NCBI RefSeq assembly: GCF_028553805.1
Contig: NZ_CP067140.1
Coordinates: 4,284,001-4,348,000 of the forward strand
Reading direction: 5' to 3'
Source: Paracoccus saliphilus
GTDB lineage: Bacteria > Pseudomonadota > Alphaproteobacteria > Rhodobacterales > Rhodobacteraceae
Length of the DNA: 64,000 bases
Below the pieces are notes generated by a model that made no database searches, was not told where the DNA came from, and saw nothing but the letters and a program-made list of their open reading frames with translations. A program made the position numbers and the translations under genes. Shown piece by piece: positions 29,802 to 39,288 of this stretch; position 1 is the first letter of the stretch; every line of letters starts with the position of its first letter.

Positions 29802-30736
29802 CAGAAATACCCCTCCTGCTTCTTCTTCTCCATCGAGGCGGATTGATCATGATCAATCGCGCGCCCCTGCCGTTCCGAAGTGGTGGTCAGCAGCATTTCC
29901 TGAATGACCTCGGGCAGGGTGCTTGCCTCGGACTCGACCGCGCCCGTCAGAGGATAGCAGCCGAGCGTGCGGAAACGCACCGATTTCATCTGCGGTTCTT
30001 CGCCCTCGCGCAGCGGGAAGCGGTCGTCATCGACCATGATCAACAGCCCGTCACGCTCCACCACCGGGCGAGGTTCCGAGAAATACAGCGGCACGATCTC
30101 GATATTCTCGAGATGAATGTATTGCCAGATATCCAGTTCGGTCCAGTTCGACAGCGGGAAGACGCGGATCGATTCTCCCTTGGCCTTGCGGGTGTTATAT
30201 TGCCGCCACAATTCAGGGCGCTGGTTCTTGGGATCCCAACGGTGATTGGCCGAACGGAACGAGAAGATGCGCTCCTTGGCGCGCGATTTCTCTTCGTCAC
30301 GGCGGGCACCGCCAAAGGCCACGTCGAAGTTATACTTCGTCAGTGCCTGTTTCAGACCGTCGGTCTTCCACATGTCGGTGTGAAGGCTGCCATGATCGAA
30401 CGGGTTAATTCCCTTCTCTACGGCTTCGGGATTGTGATGCACGATCAGCTTCATGCCTGCATCTTCGGCGGCACGATTGCGCAGATCATACATGGCGCGG
30501 AACTTCCATGTCGTATCGACATGCAGGAGCGGAAAGGGCGGCGGGGCCGGATAAAAGGCCTTCTTCGCCAGATGCAGCATGCAGGCAGAATCTTTTCCAA
30601 CGGAATACAGCATGACGGGGTTGTCGGCATTGGCCACAACCTCGCGCATAATATGAATACTTTCAGCTTCGAGACGCTGCAAATGGGTCAGCGTGGCCGG
30701 GCTGATTTCAGTGTCAGTGGCAGGCTGGGTTGTCAT
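29801..30736 (-). CDS. cysD: sulfate adenylyltransferase subunit 2
   Basis: From ATG 30736 the protein has 311 residues, slightly longer than the usual 302. PP-loop motif [20 protein letters not shown] (about residues 40-59) binds ATP. It also has [20 protein letters not shown] and [15 protein letters not shown]. It catalyses formation of APS, driven by GTP hydrolysis on CysN. The stop and the cysNC start overlap. A 185-base gap separates it from pxpA upstream; that gap shows no clear gene and should hold the promoter. Confidence 0.95.
   Translation of the reverse strand: MTTQPATDTEISPATLTHLQRLEAESIHIMREVVANADNPVMLYSVGKDSACMLHLAKKAFYPAPPPFPLLHVDTTWKFRAMYDLRNRAAEDAGMKLIVHHNPEAVEKGINPFDHGSLHTDMWKTDGLKQALTKYNFDVAFGGARRDEEKSRAKERIFSFRSANHRWDPKNQRPELWRQYNTRKAKGESIRVFPLSNWTELDIWQYIHLENIEIVPLYFSEPRPVVERDGLLIMVDDDRFPLREGEEPQMKSVRFRTLGCYPLTGAVESEASTLPEVIQEMLLTTTSERQGRAIDHDQSASMEKKKQEGYF
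29841..29858. promoter_or_regulatory. perfect 18-base palindrome with FNR-box core, inside cysD
   Basis: GATTGATCATGATCAATC is a perfect palindrome whose core TTGAT-N4-ATCAA equals the FNR/FnrP consensus. It lies in the cysD coding region, just upstream of cysNC. It may be a real oxygen- or nitrite-responsive site or a coincidence of coding sequence. Confidence 0.35.
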
Positions 30737-30921
30737 GGCTATGAACTCATTTCTTATACGGGGTGGCATTTGGCAGATCTCGGCGGCAATACCAAGAGGG
30801 GCGGCGGAATAACGCCCAACATTCTGGTGATCTGCGCCAGGGTCAGGCGATTTTCCCATGTATTCAGACTGTGCAAGAACAAAAGCCGTGATGATCCCGT
30901 CCGCCGGGCGCAGACCGTGGT

Positions 30922-31680
30922 TCAACCAAAGCGCCTGACATCGATTCCACCTTCAACCAATGCATGCCGCACCCCTGCCGCCATCGCCACGGCTTCGGAC
31001 GAATCACCATGCACACAAATCGTATCGATGCGGCAGGAGATCCGCTTTCCACTACCGGTGATGATCGCACTTTCTCGAACCATCTGCACCATGCGCTGCC
31101 CTGCATCTGCAGGGTCATGCAACACCGCACCGGGTTGGCTACGGTCGACCAGTGAAGCATCGTCGTTATAGGCGCGGTCAGCAAAGATTTCGCCCGCATA
31201 TGCCGCTCCGAGATCGCGCGCAGCGGCCTCCATCCCGGTGCCCGCCAACACCACGAGGATCAAGTCCGGATCGACCTTCAATGCCGCCTCGTAACATGTC
31301 CGTGCGATGTCGGGCTCATCGGTCGCCATGTTCGACAACGCGCCATGCAGCTTGAGGTGCCGAATCTCGGCCCCTGCCGCGCGGGCGATACCCTGCGCCG
31401 CCCCCAGTTGATAGGCGACCATATTGGCGAGCTCCTCAGCGCCAAGCCGAATGCGGCGGCGACCGAAGCCCTGCAGATCGGCAAAACCCGGATGCGCTCC
31501 GATACCCACGTCCTTCGCGTGGGCACGGGTCATGGTCCGGGCCATTACATCCGGGTCTCCGGCATGAAAACCGCAAGCGATATTGGCCGAAGTCACGATA
31601 TCCAGCAGGGCGGCATCTTCGCCCATCTTCCACGGCCCGAAGCTTTCGCCCATATCCGAGTTCAGGTCGACGCGCATCAT
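30922..31680 (-). CDS. pxpA: 5-oxoprolinase subunit A (LamB/YcsF family)
   Basis: This 252-residue protein starts at the first of two ATG codons (31680), overlapping the pxpC stop. Landmarks are [14 protein letters not shown] at the N-terminus, [19 protein letters not shown] and [10 protein letters not shown]. With PxpB and PxpC it makes the ATP-dependent prokaryotic 5-oxoprolinase that opens pyroglutamate to glutamate. Last of the pxpB-pxpC-pxpA operon. Confidence 0.92.
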   Translation of the reverse strand: MMRVDLNSDMGESFGPWKMGEDAALLDIVTSANIACGFHAGDPDVMARTMTRAHAKDVGIGAHPGFADLQGFGRRRIRLGAEELANMVAYQLGAAQGIARAAGAEIRHLKLHGALSNMATDEPDIARTCYEAALKVDPDLILVVLAGTGMEAAARDLGAAYAGEIFADRAYNDDASLVDRSQPGAVLHDPADAGQRMVQMVRESAIITGSGKRISCRIDTICVHGDSSEAVAMAAGVRHALVEGGIDVRRFG

Positions 31681-32690
31681 CGTTCCTCCAATTCGTCCCC
31701 CGCAGTGACACCGCCGATCAGTTGAAAACCCAACAGGTCGGTTATCATTGCCGGGTCGCGGACCAGCGGACGACAGCGGGCTACAGCGGTCCGCACTTGC
31801 TGCCTCTCGGTCTGCCAAAGCCTGTCGGCCTCGTCCAGCGCTATCCTCTGGAACCGCAACTTCGTGCCGGGAGCAGCCTGTGCCGCGATTGGCAAGTCAA
31901 TGGGAATGATCGTACCGAGACGAGGATATCCGCCGATGGTCTGGCATTCGGCCAGCAAGACGAAAGGTACACCGTCGCCGGTCATCTGCAGATCACCCGG
32001 CCCGATCAAGTCCGAGGCAAGACCCGCGGCATGTTCCGACGCAAATCCGCGATCGGCATCGAACCTTACGCCCTGCCGGTTTCCACGATCAGAGCGGGTG
32101 AATTCGGTTTCGAAGAAGGCGCCAAGCACGTCATCGGCGAACAGTCCGGTTTGCGGCCCATCGATCACCCTGACCTTGCCGCCATTGAACCTCGCGACCG
32201 GATCGATCACCCGTGGCGGCGCATCCGGGCAGGGATCGGGGCCGGTCAGCAGAGCGCCTGGCGCCAGAGGCGAGAAAATACCGATACTCAGATGCGCAGC
32301 CTGGCTGCCCAGCCATTCATCGCTTGCCATTCCGCCGCCTGGAGTCAGGTAACCATAGCTTCCTGCCTGCACTCCACCGATATGCAGAATCTGTCCCGGT
32401 TTCACCGAATGCGACGCATGCCAGCGCAGTGGCACCCCGTCCAACGTCGCCACCATCGGCGCACCGGTCAAGGCGATACGCATTGGCTGCTCGACCTCGA
32501 ACAGGCCGCCCGCGCCCGCCATTTCGATTCCCGATAGCGGCTCATCAGCCCCTAGCAGGACCGCGGCCTCGATCAACGCCTGCCGGTCCACGGCACCGCC
32601 GCGCGACAGGCCCTTGGCCAGATGCCCCGAACGCCCCATGTCCTGAACCGTCAAGATCCCGTCAGCGCGACGCAAGAGCAAAGAGGTCAT
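31677..32690 (-). CDS. pxpC: 5-oxoprolinase subunit C (biotin-dependent carboxyltransferase-like)
   Basis: From ATG 32690 this 337-residue protein belongs to the KipA/urea-amidolyase-like carboxyltransferase family: VQDMGRSGHLAKGLSRGGAV near the N-terminus, SYGYLTPGGGM, and CQTIGGYPRLGTIIP near the C-terminus. It is not expected to be a biotin enzyme despite family names. It overlaps pxpB and pxpA by 4 bases each. Confidence 0.92.
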   Translation of the reverse strand: MTSLLLRRADGILTVQDMGRSGHLAKGLSRGGAVDRQALIEAAVLLGADEPLSGIEMAGAGGLFEVEQPMRIALTGAPMVATLDGVPLRWHASHSVKPGQILHIGGVQAGSYGYLTPGGGMASDEWLGSQAAHLSIGIFSPLAPGALLTGPDPCPDAPPRVIDPVARFNGGKVRVIDGPQTGLFADDVLGAFFETEFTRSDRGNRQGVRFDADRGFASEHAAGLASDLIGPGDLQMTGDGVPFVLLAECQTIGGYPRLGTIIPIDLPIAAQAAPGTKLRFQRIALDEADRLWQTERQQVRTAVARCRPLVRDPAMITDLLGFQLIGGVTAGDELEER

Positions 32691-33448
32691 CGCAGCACCT
32701 CGAGCTGCGCACCGCCGAGACCATCGGCCTTCTGCTCCAGCGCTTCGATCTCGGACACGGAAACGCGTGCAAAGCGGATCGCATCGCCCGCCCGCAACGG
32801 CATCGGCGTATCGCGTTCGGGGCGAAAGCTGCGAAAGGCGCTGCGTCCGACCTGCCGCCAGCCGGTCGCGGAGGCCGCGCCGAACATCACGATCTGCCGC
32901 ACGGCGACAACGACAGCGCCCGCCGGAACCGTCGGCGTCAACTCGGATTGGCGCGGTAGATCCCATGCCTCTGGCAAAAGGCCGATATAGGGTTGACCAG
33001 GGGCAAAGCCGATTACCAGAACCCGTAATTCCGTCTCGCAAATCTGGCGAATGGCTGCATCGGGGCTGCAACCCACCGCCTGCGCCACCTCGGAAAGCTG
33101 CGGACCGTCTGCATCACCAAATGCCACCGGAATGGTCCAGCGCCGCGCGGAGTCAGGAATATCGAGCGGTCCCTGCATGATTTGCCGCGCACGCGCCAAC
33201 ATCTCCTTGGCCAAGACATCCCGCTGCGTTCTCGCCGGGTCGAAACGCAGCAACACGGATACAAGCCCCGGTGCAATCTCGACTGTCCCGGAGGGGGTTC
33301 GGTGCTCCAAATCGGCGGCCAAAAGCTGTGTGGCCGTCATTGCCCCGGACTCTGGCGTCAGGGCAAAACGCAGCAGCACCCCATCCACTCCGGCCCAAAA
33401 CACTCGGGGATCAGGCTTTGCTGAGATGTCAGTTTCACATTCCATCAA
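32687..33448 (-). CDS. pxpB: 5-oxoprolinase subunit B (allophanate hydrolase subunit 1-like)
   Basis: This 253-residue KipI-family protein shows IPVAFGDADGPQLSEVAQAV, VIGFAPGQPYIGLLPEAWDL and RQIVMFGAASATGWRQVGRS. It pairs with PxpC. First gene of the operon, starting 24 bases from the alkB stop on the same strand. A second ATG immediately follows the first (33445). Confidence 0.92.
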   Translation of the reverse strand: MMECETDISAKPDPRVFWAGVDGVLLRFALTPESGAMTATQLLAADLEHRTPSGTVEIAPGLVSVLLRFDPARTQRDVLAKEMLARARQIMQGPLDIPDSARRWTIPVAFGDADGPQLSEVAQAVGCSPDAAIRQICETELRVLVIGFAPGQPYIGLLPEAWDLPRQSELTPTVPAGAVVVAVRQIVMFGAASATGWRQVGRSAFRSFRPERDTPMPLRAGDAIRFARVSVSEIEALEQKADGLGGAQLEVLR

Positions 33449-33471
33449 AAGTCCTCGGGCGCCTGCCGGGT

Positions 33472-34611
33472 TCAGAGCGCGTTGCGCGGCATCGGAAGCT
33501 CGCCCCGGTTATACGGCCCCCAATCCTCGATATCGGGATAGAATTGCCGCCGCCACGCGCGCACTCGCGGGTTCATCCGCCGCCGCCACCAAGGCGGAAC
33601 CATGGCCACGAAGGTCATCGCCGGGTATCCCAGAGGCAGCTGGGGTGCCTCATCCTCGCCATATGTCTGTAACAGCGGAAACCGCCGATCCGGTTTGTAA
33701 TGATGATCCGAGTGGCGCTGCAGGTTGATCAGCAGCCAGTTCGAGCCCGTATGCGACGCGTTCCAACTGTGCCGGGGCAGGATTCGCTCATACCGGCCAT
33801 CGCCCAGATAGCGCCGGGTCAGCCCATAATGTTCCACATAATTCGTCAATTCGAGTTGCCAGACGGCGATGAAGGCCTGGAACATGAACAGCAGCAACCC
33901 CTGCCAGCCGCCTAACAGCAATGCCAGCATCAGCATCGCCGCCTGTATTGCCGCATAGCGCCAGAACGGGTTGCGCCGATCAAACGGTCCCTTTCCGCCA
34001 CGCGCCAGAAAACGCGTTTCGGCCCGCCAGGCACTCTTTGGGCCATCGCGCAACACCCGCCAGAAGAAGCGAAAGAAGCCTTCGTTGTAGCGGGCAGAAA
34101 CCGCGTCACGGGGCGTCGCGACCCATGAATGATGAACCAGGAGATGCTCTGTCCGGAAATGCGAATAGAGGACCGACCCCAAGAGCAGATCGCCCAGCCA
34201 TCTCTCCAGCACGGTTTTCTGGTGCAAGAGCTCATGCGCATAGACGATGCCGACCGAACCCGACAGCACCCCGATGCCAAAGAACAGGCCAAGCGTTTCC
34301 AGCCCTGACAGATGCCCAGAGGACGTCACATACCAGATCACACCGAAAATCGTCGCGAATTGCAGCGGGAACCAGACGATCGTGACCGCACGGTGCCAGA
34401 ATAACTGTGCGAGGCCGGTTTCCGTGTCGGGATTATCCTCGTTCAGCCCCAGAACACCATCCAGCGCCGTGGTCAGATACCACGCATATGCGGGCAGAAG
34501 CATCCACCACAGCCCACCCTTCACGGCAGCCAGCGCGACCAGGGGCGGCATGACAACCGACATCCAGAATGGAGCCGCTGCGGGCAGGGTATTTGGTGAT
34601 TTGCTGCTCAT
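33472..34611 (-). CDS. alkB: AlkB-type alkane 1-monooxygenase
   Basis: From ATG 34611 the protein has 379 residues and about six membrane spans. All the di-iron histidine boxes are present: HELLHQK, EHLLVHHSWVATPRDAVSA, NYVEHYGL and LQRHSDHHYKPDRRFPLL. This membrane enzyme adds oxygen to the terminal carbon of alkanes or similar chains, using electrons from rubredoxin. No rubredoxin, rubredoxin reductase or alcohol dehydrogenase is nearby, so electron donors must be encoded elsewhere. It starts 10 bases after mutY. Substrate range is not predictable. Confidence 0.93.
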   Translation of the reverse strand: MSSKSPNTLPAAAPFWMSVVMPPLVALAAVKGGLWWMLLPAYAWYLTTALDGVLGLNEDNPDTETGLAQLFWHRAVTIVWFPLQFATIFGVIWYVTSSGHLSGLETLGLFFGIGVLSGSVGIVYAHELLHQKTVLERWLGDLLLGSVLYSHFRTEHLLVHHSWVATPRDAVSARYNEGFFRFFWRVLRDGPKSAWRAETRFLARGGKGPFDRRNPFWRYAAIQAAMLMLALLLGGWQGLLLFMFQAFIAVWQLELTNYVEHYGLTRRYLGDGRYERILPRHSWNASHTGSNWLLINLQRHSDHHYKPDRRFPLLQTYGEDEAPQLPLGYPAMTFVAMVPPWWRRRMNPRVRAWRRQFYPDIEDWGPYNRGELPMPRNAL

Positions 34612-34621
34612 GGTCGCGATA

Positions 34622-35647
34622 TTACGCCACGATTTCCGCGCGCGCCACATCCCAGACCTTGCGCATCAACCCCGGCAACCCGTTTCGGTCAATTTGCCGC
34701 AGGGAAACGAAATGCCCGCGCTCCGGGCGGCCGTCCAGATCACCAAGCAGCACACGCAACGACAGGTTGAAATGCGTGAACACATGCCGCACCTCACCGA
34801 TCTCTCGCCAATCGGCTTTGCCGGGCGGCGGCAAGTCGCGTCCATCCCATCCGGCAGAGGGGAAGGCCAGCATGCCGCCCAGCAGACCTTTGACCGGACG
34901 CTCTTCCAGCAGCAGGCTTTCCCCTTGCCGGGCCACCCACACGATACCGCTCCGGTTCGGTTTAGCGGTTTTCGGAGCCTTGCGTGGAAGATCTGCCGCG
35001 ATCCCCCGCCGGCGCGCTTCGCATTCGTCGATCAGAGGGCAAACCCCACAAACCGGATTACGTGGAACACAAATCGTCGCGCCAAGGTCCATCATTGCCT
35101 GAGCGTAATCCCCCGGCCGTTCTTGCGGAGTCAGTCTTTCAGCCAGTGCGATCAACTCGGGCTTTGCTGCGGGCAACGGCGTTTCAACCGCAAATAGCCG
35201 GGCTACGACCCGCTCGACATTGCCGTCGACAACCGTTTCATCTGCATCATAGGCGATCGCAGCGATAGCGGCCGAGGTATAAGGGCCGATGCCCGGCAAT
35301 GCCTGCAACCCCTCTCGGGTCGTCGGAAAACCGCCCGCATCCGACACGATGCGTGCACAAGCCAGAAGATTGCGGGCACGAGCGTAATAGCCCAGCCCGG
35401 CCCATTCGGCCATCACATGTGCGTCCTCTGCCGCGGCCAGGTCATCGACGGTAGGCCAAAGGCTGGTGAAACGCTCGAAATAGGATTTCACGGCAGCGAC
35501 CGTGGTTTGCTGCAGCATCACCTCGGACAACCAGACGCGGTAGGGATCGGCCGTATCGCCACCCGGAGGAATACGCCATGGCAGGGACCGCGCATGCCGG
35601 TCATACCATTTCAGAATCTGCTGTCCGATCACCTTGCTGTCACGCAA
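34622..35647 (-). CDS. mutY: A/G-specific adenine DNA glycosylase
   Basis: This 341-residue enzyme contains the catalytic glutamate in LSEVMLQQTTVAAV, helix-hairpin-helix LPGIGPYTSAAIAAIAYD with the catalytic aspartate region, and the [4Fe-4S] cysteines in CVPRNPVCGVCPLIDEC (C-x6-C-x2-C-x5-C). The C-terminal NUDIX-like domain recognises 8-oxoguanine. It removes adenine mispaired with 8-oxoG. Divergent from the DciA-like gene. Confidence 0.96.
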   Translation of the reverse strand: MRDSKVIGQQILKWYDRHARSLPWRIPPGGDTADPYRVWLSEVMLQQTTVAAVKSYFERFTSLWPTVDDLAAAEDAHVMAEWAGLGYYARARNLLACARIVSDAGGFPTTREGLQALPGIGPYTSAAIAAIAYDADETVVDGNVERVVARLFAVETPLPAAKPELIALAERLTPQERPGDYAQAMMDLGATICVPRNPVCGVCPLIDECEARRRGIAADLPRKAPKTAKPNRSGIVWVARQGESLLLEERPVKGLLGGMLAFPSAGWDGRDLPPPGKADWREIGEVRHVFTHFNLSLRVLLGDLDGRPERGHFVSLRQIDRNGLPGLMRKVWDVARAEIVA

Positions 35648-35732
35648 TTTTCAGAACTCCATCCTTTCGGCGCGCTTTCATCTGGGGCTCCTGCTGGTTA
35701 AGGATGTGTATGTGATAACCGATCAGGCAGGC

Positions 35733-36272
35733 ATGGCCCAGACACCGCAGCGCCAACAAAAACGGACAAACCGTCGCAAAAGAGGCTTTGAAGCGGCCTC
35801 TAGCCTGCTGGCGCAGCGCGTCCAGAAAGCCGCGGAAGGCCGGGGCTTTGCCGTCACCCGCCTGCTGACCCATTGGCCAGAGATCGCTGGCGAGCAATTG
35901 GCACGGGCAACCCGCCCGATCCGGATCAGCCACAGCCGGGGCGGGTTCGGTGCCACCTTGACCCTGTTGACCTCGGGGCCTGCCGCGCCCATGGTCGAAA
36001 TGCAGCTTCCGCAACTTCGCGAACGTGTCAACGCCTGCTACGGCTATAACGCGATACAGAAGATCGTGCTGACTCAAACGGCCGCGACCGGCTTTGCCGA
36101 AGGGCAGGCGCAATTCACCCCTGCACCACCACGCATCGCAACACCCCCGGACCCGCAGGCAGAAGCCCGGGCCCATAAGGTTGCCGCGCAGTTTGAGGAT
36201 CCTCATCTGGCCGAGGCAATGGCCCGGCTGGCACTGAACCTCTCTTCCCGAAAAAACCGAAAGGACTCTTGA
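35733..36272 (+). CDS. DUF721/DciA-like protein
   Basis: With the start at ATG 35733 the protein has 179 residues; GTG at 35712 (with AAGGATG upstream) is an alternative. The DUF721 domain (about residues 20-120) has HWPEIAGEQLARATRPIRI, where WxxIxG is the family signature, and YNAIQKIVL. DciA proteins help load the replicative helicase, but proteobacterial DUF721 copies in this length class are less studied. It overlaps the DsbA-like gene by 1 base (TGATG), a pairing that recurs in this group as I remember it. Confidence 0.8.
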   Translation: MAQTPQRQQKRTNRRKRGFEAASSLLAQRVQKAAEGRGFAVTRLLTHWPEIAGEQLARATRPIRISHSRGGFGATLTLLTSGPAAPMVEMQLPQLRERVNACYGYNAIQKIVLTQTAATGFAEGQAQFTPAPPRIATPPDPQAEARAHKVAAQFEDPHLAEAMARLALNLSSRKNRKDS

Positions 36273-36919
36273 TGTTCATCCGTTCTGTTGCTGCCGCGCT
36301 GGCGCTATCGCTGGCCTCACCTGCTCTGGCCCAGGACGCCACGGCGACCGGGGAAACCGAAGCCAGCGAAGCGCAAACCGTTCCCGATATCGCGCTTGGA
36401 GCCGAAGATGCACCACTGACCATCGTCGAATATGCCAGCTTCACCTGTGGCCATTGCGCGAATTTTCACGATCAGAACTGGCCAAAGCTGAAATCCGAAT
36501 ATGTTGATACGGGCAAGGTTCGCTTTATCCAGCGGGATGTCTATTTCGATGCTGTCGGGTTGTGGGCCGGGATTCTCGCCCGCTGCGGAGGCGACGACAA
36601 ATACTATGCCGTCTCGGACATGTTGTTCGACGAACAAAAGAAATGGCTTGAAGGCGACTCGGGCGAACAGATTGCCGCGAACCTGCGCAAGATCGGTCTG
36701 AAGGCAGGAATGGACGAAGAGCAGATGACCGCTTGCTGGGATGACAGCGCCAAGGCCGAAAGCCTGATCGCGACCTTCCAGCAGAACACCACTGCCGATG
36801 AGATCGAGGCCACACCGACCTTCATCATCGGCGGTGAGAAAGTGCAGAACCAGCCTTGGGACGAGCTGAAGAAGATCATCGACGACAAGCTCGCCGAAGC
36901 TGACACCGCTGCGGAATAG
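36272..36919 (+). CDS. DsbA-family thiol:disulfide oxidoreductase
   Basis: This 215-residue periplasmic thioredoxin-fold protein starts at ATG 36272. It has a signal peptide ending ALAQ (about residues 1-21). The active site is CGHC in EYASFTCGHCANFHDQNWP and the cis-proline loop is EATPTFIIGG. A helical insert between them is typical of DsbA/DsbG-like BdbD proteins. It should oxidise or isomerise disulfides in exported proteins. An extra cysteine pair (ARCGG, TACWDD) could be structural. A terminator follows. Confidence 0.9.
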   Translation: MFIRSVAAALALSLASPALAQDATATGETEASEAQTVPDIALGAEDAPLTIVEYASFTCGHCANFHDQNWPKLKSEYVDTGKVRFIQRDVYFDAVGLWAGILARCGGDDKYYAVSDMLFDEQKKWLEGDSGEQIAANLRKIGLKAGMDEEQMTACWDDSAKAESLIATFQQNTTADEIEATPTFIIGGEKVQNQPWDELKKIIDDKLAEADTAAE

Positions 36920-36977
36920 AATGGGCGGTCGGGTTTCGACCCGTCGCCAGTGACATTCGTGATATGAAGTCCAAGTG

Positions 36978-37020
36978 AACCGGTGCGACCAGTCCAGAGT
37001 CGCGCCGGTTTCTTGTTTCT
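36978..37020 (+). terminator. rho-independent terminator after the DsbA-like gene
   Basis: AACCGGTGCGAC pairs with GTCGCGCCGGTT across an 8-base loop, with one T:G or mismatch near the middle. TTCTTGTTTCTT follows. It lies 59 bases after the stop and just before the convergent DMT gene end. Confidence 0.75.
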
Positions 37021-37023
37021 TGG

Positions 37024-37932
37024 CTAGCTCCCGGCCTGTCGCTCTCGGTGAAAGACATAGATACCCGAACCAAGAATGATCGCGGTTCCCAACCATGTCA
37101 GCGCATCGGGAAAATCGCCGAAGACGACCAGCCCCACGATGGTCGCGCCAACGATCTCGAGATATTGGAAAGGTGCCAGCAAGCTGGCCTCGACCTTGCT
37201 GAAGGCATGGGTAATCAGAAGGAAGGTCAGCGCCAGCAGCCCGCCCGCGCAGATCAGGGCCGGGAATATCCAGCGGGGGGCCTCGGTCAACGATGTGGCC
37301 TTCTGACCCAGCATCATGCTGCCCGCATAAAGGACGCACAGCCCGATCGCCGCGCAAAACGTCGCCCCAATTTGAAGTGTCAAAGCCGAATGATCGCGAG
37401 TTGCATGGCGTAGCAGGATCATGTTCAACGCATAGGCGATGGCCGCGCCTACCGGAAACAGCGCTACGGGTCCGAAGATCGCAAAATTCGGGCGGATCAC
37501 GATCAGCGCACCGATCAAACCCACGCCAACTGCCACGAAGCGGCGAGGTCCTGGCCGCTCGCCCAGAAATGGCCACGCTAGCAGGGTCAGCAGCAAGGGT
37601 TCGATGAAGAAGATCGCGATGGCCGTCGCTATAGGCATCTTTTGAAAAGCGCTGACCAGGCAAATCATCGTCACCGCGAAGAGGGCACCCGAGATCAACG
37701 CCGGCCATGACAGCAGCGCGCCCCTGAGACGGTGCCGCCACAGGATCGCGACGGGTAGGAAGAACAACGCCTGCATCGCGATGCGCCAGACGCTCACCTC
37801 GAAGGGCGAGGCAATCCCGGTCAGCAGCTTGGCAATGGCGTCACCCACCGGCAGCAGCCCCATCGCCGCAATCATGGCCAGCATTCCCTCGCGGGCGTCC
37901 CGCCCGGTATCCCTTGGCATTGTCTCGATCAT
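37024..37932 (-). CDS. EamA/DMT-superfamily transporter
   Basis: From ATG 37932 (GGAGGGTCC directly upstream) the protein has 302 residues with ten predicted membrane helices in two EamA repeats, about residues 10-145 and 155-295. LVSAFQKMPIATAIAIFFIE and FQYLEIVGATIVGLVVFGDF are typical. Such proteins export metabolites such as amino acids, or act in nucleotide-sugar or S-adenosylmethionine transport. The cargo is unknown. Monocistronic. Confidence 0.88.
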   Translation of the reverse strand: MIETMPRDTGRDAREGMLAMIAAMGLLPVGDAIAKLLTGIASPFEVSVWRIAMQALFFLPVAILWRHRLRGALLSWPALISGALFAVTMICLVSAFQKMPIATAIAIFFIEPLLLTLLAWPFLGERPGPRRFVAVGVGLIGALIVIRPNFAIFGPVALFPVGAAIAYALNMILLRHATRDHSALTLQIGATFCAAIGLCVLYAGSMMLGQKATSLTEAPRWIFPALICAGGLLALTFLLITHAFSKVEASLLAPFQYLEIVGATIVGLVVFGDFPDALTWLGTAIILGSGIYVFHRERQAGS

Positions 37933-38271
37933 GGACCCTCCTGGCCCGAGCGATAGCATAGCCCTGCGAGGAGGTCAGGATCTGTTTCGGATTAAAATTT
38001 GCGAAGCACTCTCAATGCCTTGCATTACCGCATGTCGGTCAAAGATCGCCGTCGCCTGCCTCGGTCAGGTTGCCTTTCAGTCTACCCCGTGCTAATCGGC
38101 AAATAATGGCCGAGAGAGATCATAACAGCTCTCAAGTGCTTCAAGGCGCTTTGACGCGGCAAACGGCCGCGCCGGGTTTTGTGGTATCCTCCTCCTACCG
38201 TTTTCACCGACCGGACAGCGGCACATCGCTGCGTCCGGCCATCAGTATCATGACAAGCTGAAGGATAGATC
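37933..38271. other. 339-base intergenic region with a hairpin near the choX-like start
   Basis: No gene is supported here. The divergent gap must hold promoters for the DMT gene and the ABC binding-protein gene. A hairpin CCGGACAGCG (38211-38220) pairs with CGCT-gc-GTCCGG (38227-38238), 33 bases before the binding-protein ATG. It could shape the 5' leader. AAGGATAG serves as ribosome binding site. Confidence 0.5.
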
Positions 38272-39264
38272 ATGCTCAGAATGACCTCGATCGCCGCGAT
38301 TGCCGCGGCCGGATGCTTTTTCTCACTCCCCGCGAATGCGCAGGAAGGCGATAGCCAGTGCGGCGATGTTTCCATCGCGCAAATGAACTGGGCCGCCGCC
38401 GAGGTGACCACGGAAGTCGCCAAGTTCATGCTGGAACAGGGCTATGACTGCAACGTTTCGTTGGTGAAATCCGATACCATCCCCGCGATCACCTCGGTCG
38501 CGGAGAATGGCGAACCCGACGTCGTCACCAACCTGTGGCTCAACTCGGCCGGCGACGCCTATACGAAGCTGGAAGACGAAGGCAAGATGGAGCGCCTGAC
38601 CAGCGTTCTGGACCCCGGCGGGATCGAAGGATGGTGGGTCACCACCGCCATGGCCGAGGAACATCCCGAACTGACCACCATCGAAGGGATCATGGAAAAT
38701 CCCGACCTGGTCGGCGGGCGCTTTAATAACTGTCCCGATGGCTGGGGCTGCCGGGTGGTGAGCGACAATCTCGTACGCGCATTGAATCTGGAAGAGTCCG
38801 GCATCGAAGTGTTCAACCACGGTTCCGGCGAAACGCTGGCCTCGTCGATGGGTGCCGCTTCTACCGATGGCGAGCCATGGTTCGGCTATTACTGGGGTCC
38901 GACCGTGCCGATGGGCAAATACGACATGACCCGCGTGAAGTTGGGCGAATATGACGAAGCGAAGTTCGAGCCGCTGCAGAATCCGGATACGCCCGATCCG
39001 CAGGTCTCGGATTTCCCGGCCGCGCCGATCCTGACCTCGGCCACCACGGAATTCGTGGAAAGCAACCCGGAAATCACCGAGTTCTTCCGCAACATGAGTT
39101 TCAAGACAGAAACCATGAGCGGTCTGCTGGCCTGGCAGGACGAGAACTCGGCCTCTGCCGAGGAAGTCGCGGTGCATTACATCACCGAAAACCCCGACGA
39201 GTGGCAGGACTGGTTGTCTGATGCCGCGCGCGAAAAACTTTCGACGCTGGTTGAACAAGACTGA
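38272..39264 (+). CDS. quaternary-amine ABC transporter substrate-binding protein (OpuAC/ProX type)
   Basis: This 330-residue periplasmic protein has a signal peptide ending ANAQ (residues 1-24). The OpuAC domain shows aromatic residues for cation-pi binding of betaine or choline: AQMNWAAAEV, VTNLWLNSAGDAY, GIEGWWVTTA and PWFGYYWGPTVPM. The C-terminus ITENPDEWQDWLSDAAREKL fits the family. It heads an importer operon with the permease and ATPase below. Glycine betaine, proline betaine or choline are the likely ligands. Confidence 0.9.
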   Translation: MLRMTSIAAIAAAGCFFSLPANAQEGDSQCGDVSIAQMNWAAAEVTTEVAKFMLEQGYDCNVSLVKSDTIPAITSVAENGEPDVVTNLWLNSAGDAYTKLEDEGKMERLTSVLDPGGIEGWWVTTAMAEEHPELTTIEGIMENPDLVGGRFNNCPDGWGCRVVSDNLVRALNLEESGIEVFNHGSGETLASSMGAASTDGEPWFGYYWGPTVPMGKYDMTRVKLGEYDEAKFEPLQNPDTPDPQVSDFPAAPILTSATTEFVESNPEITEFFRNMSFKTETMSGLLAWQDENSASAEEVAVHYITENPDEWQDWLSDAAREKLSTLVEQD

Positions 39265-39288
39265 TCGGAATCATCCGATGAGAAGGGA

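Noticed and set aside
30737..30921. Possible riboswitch or sulfur-responsive leader before cysD
   Set aside because: I could not find a convincing aptamer fold or known motif in this 185-base gap.
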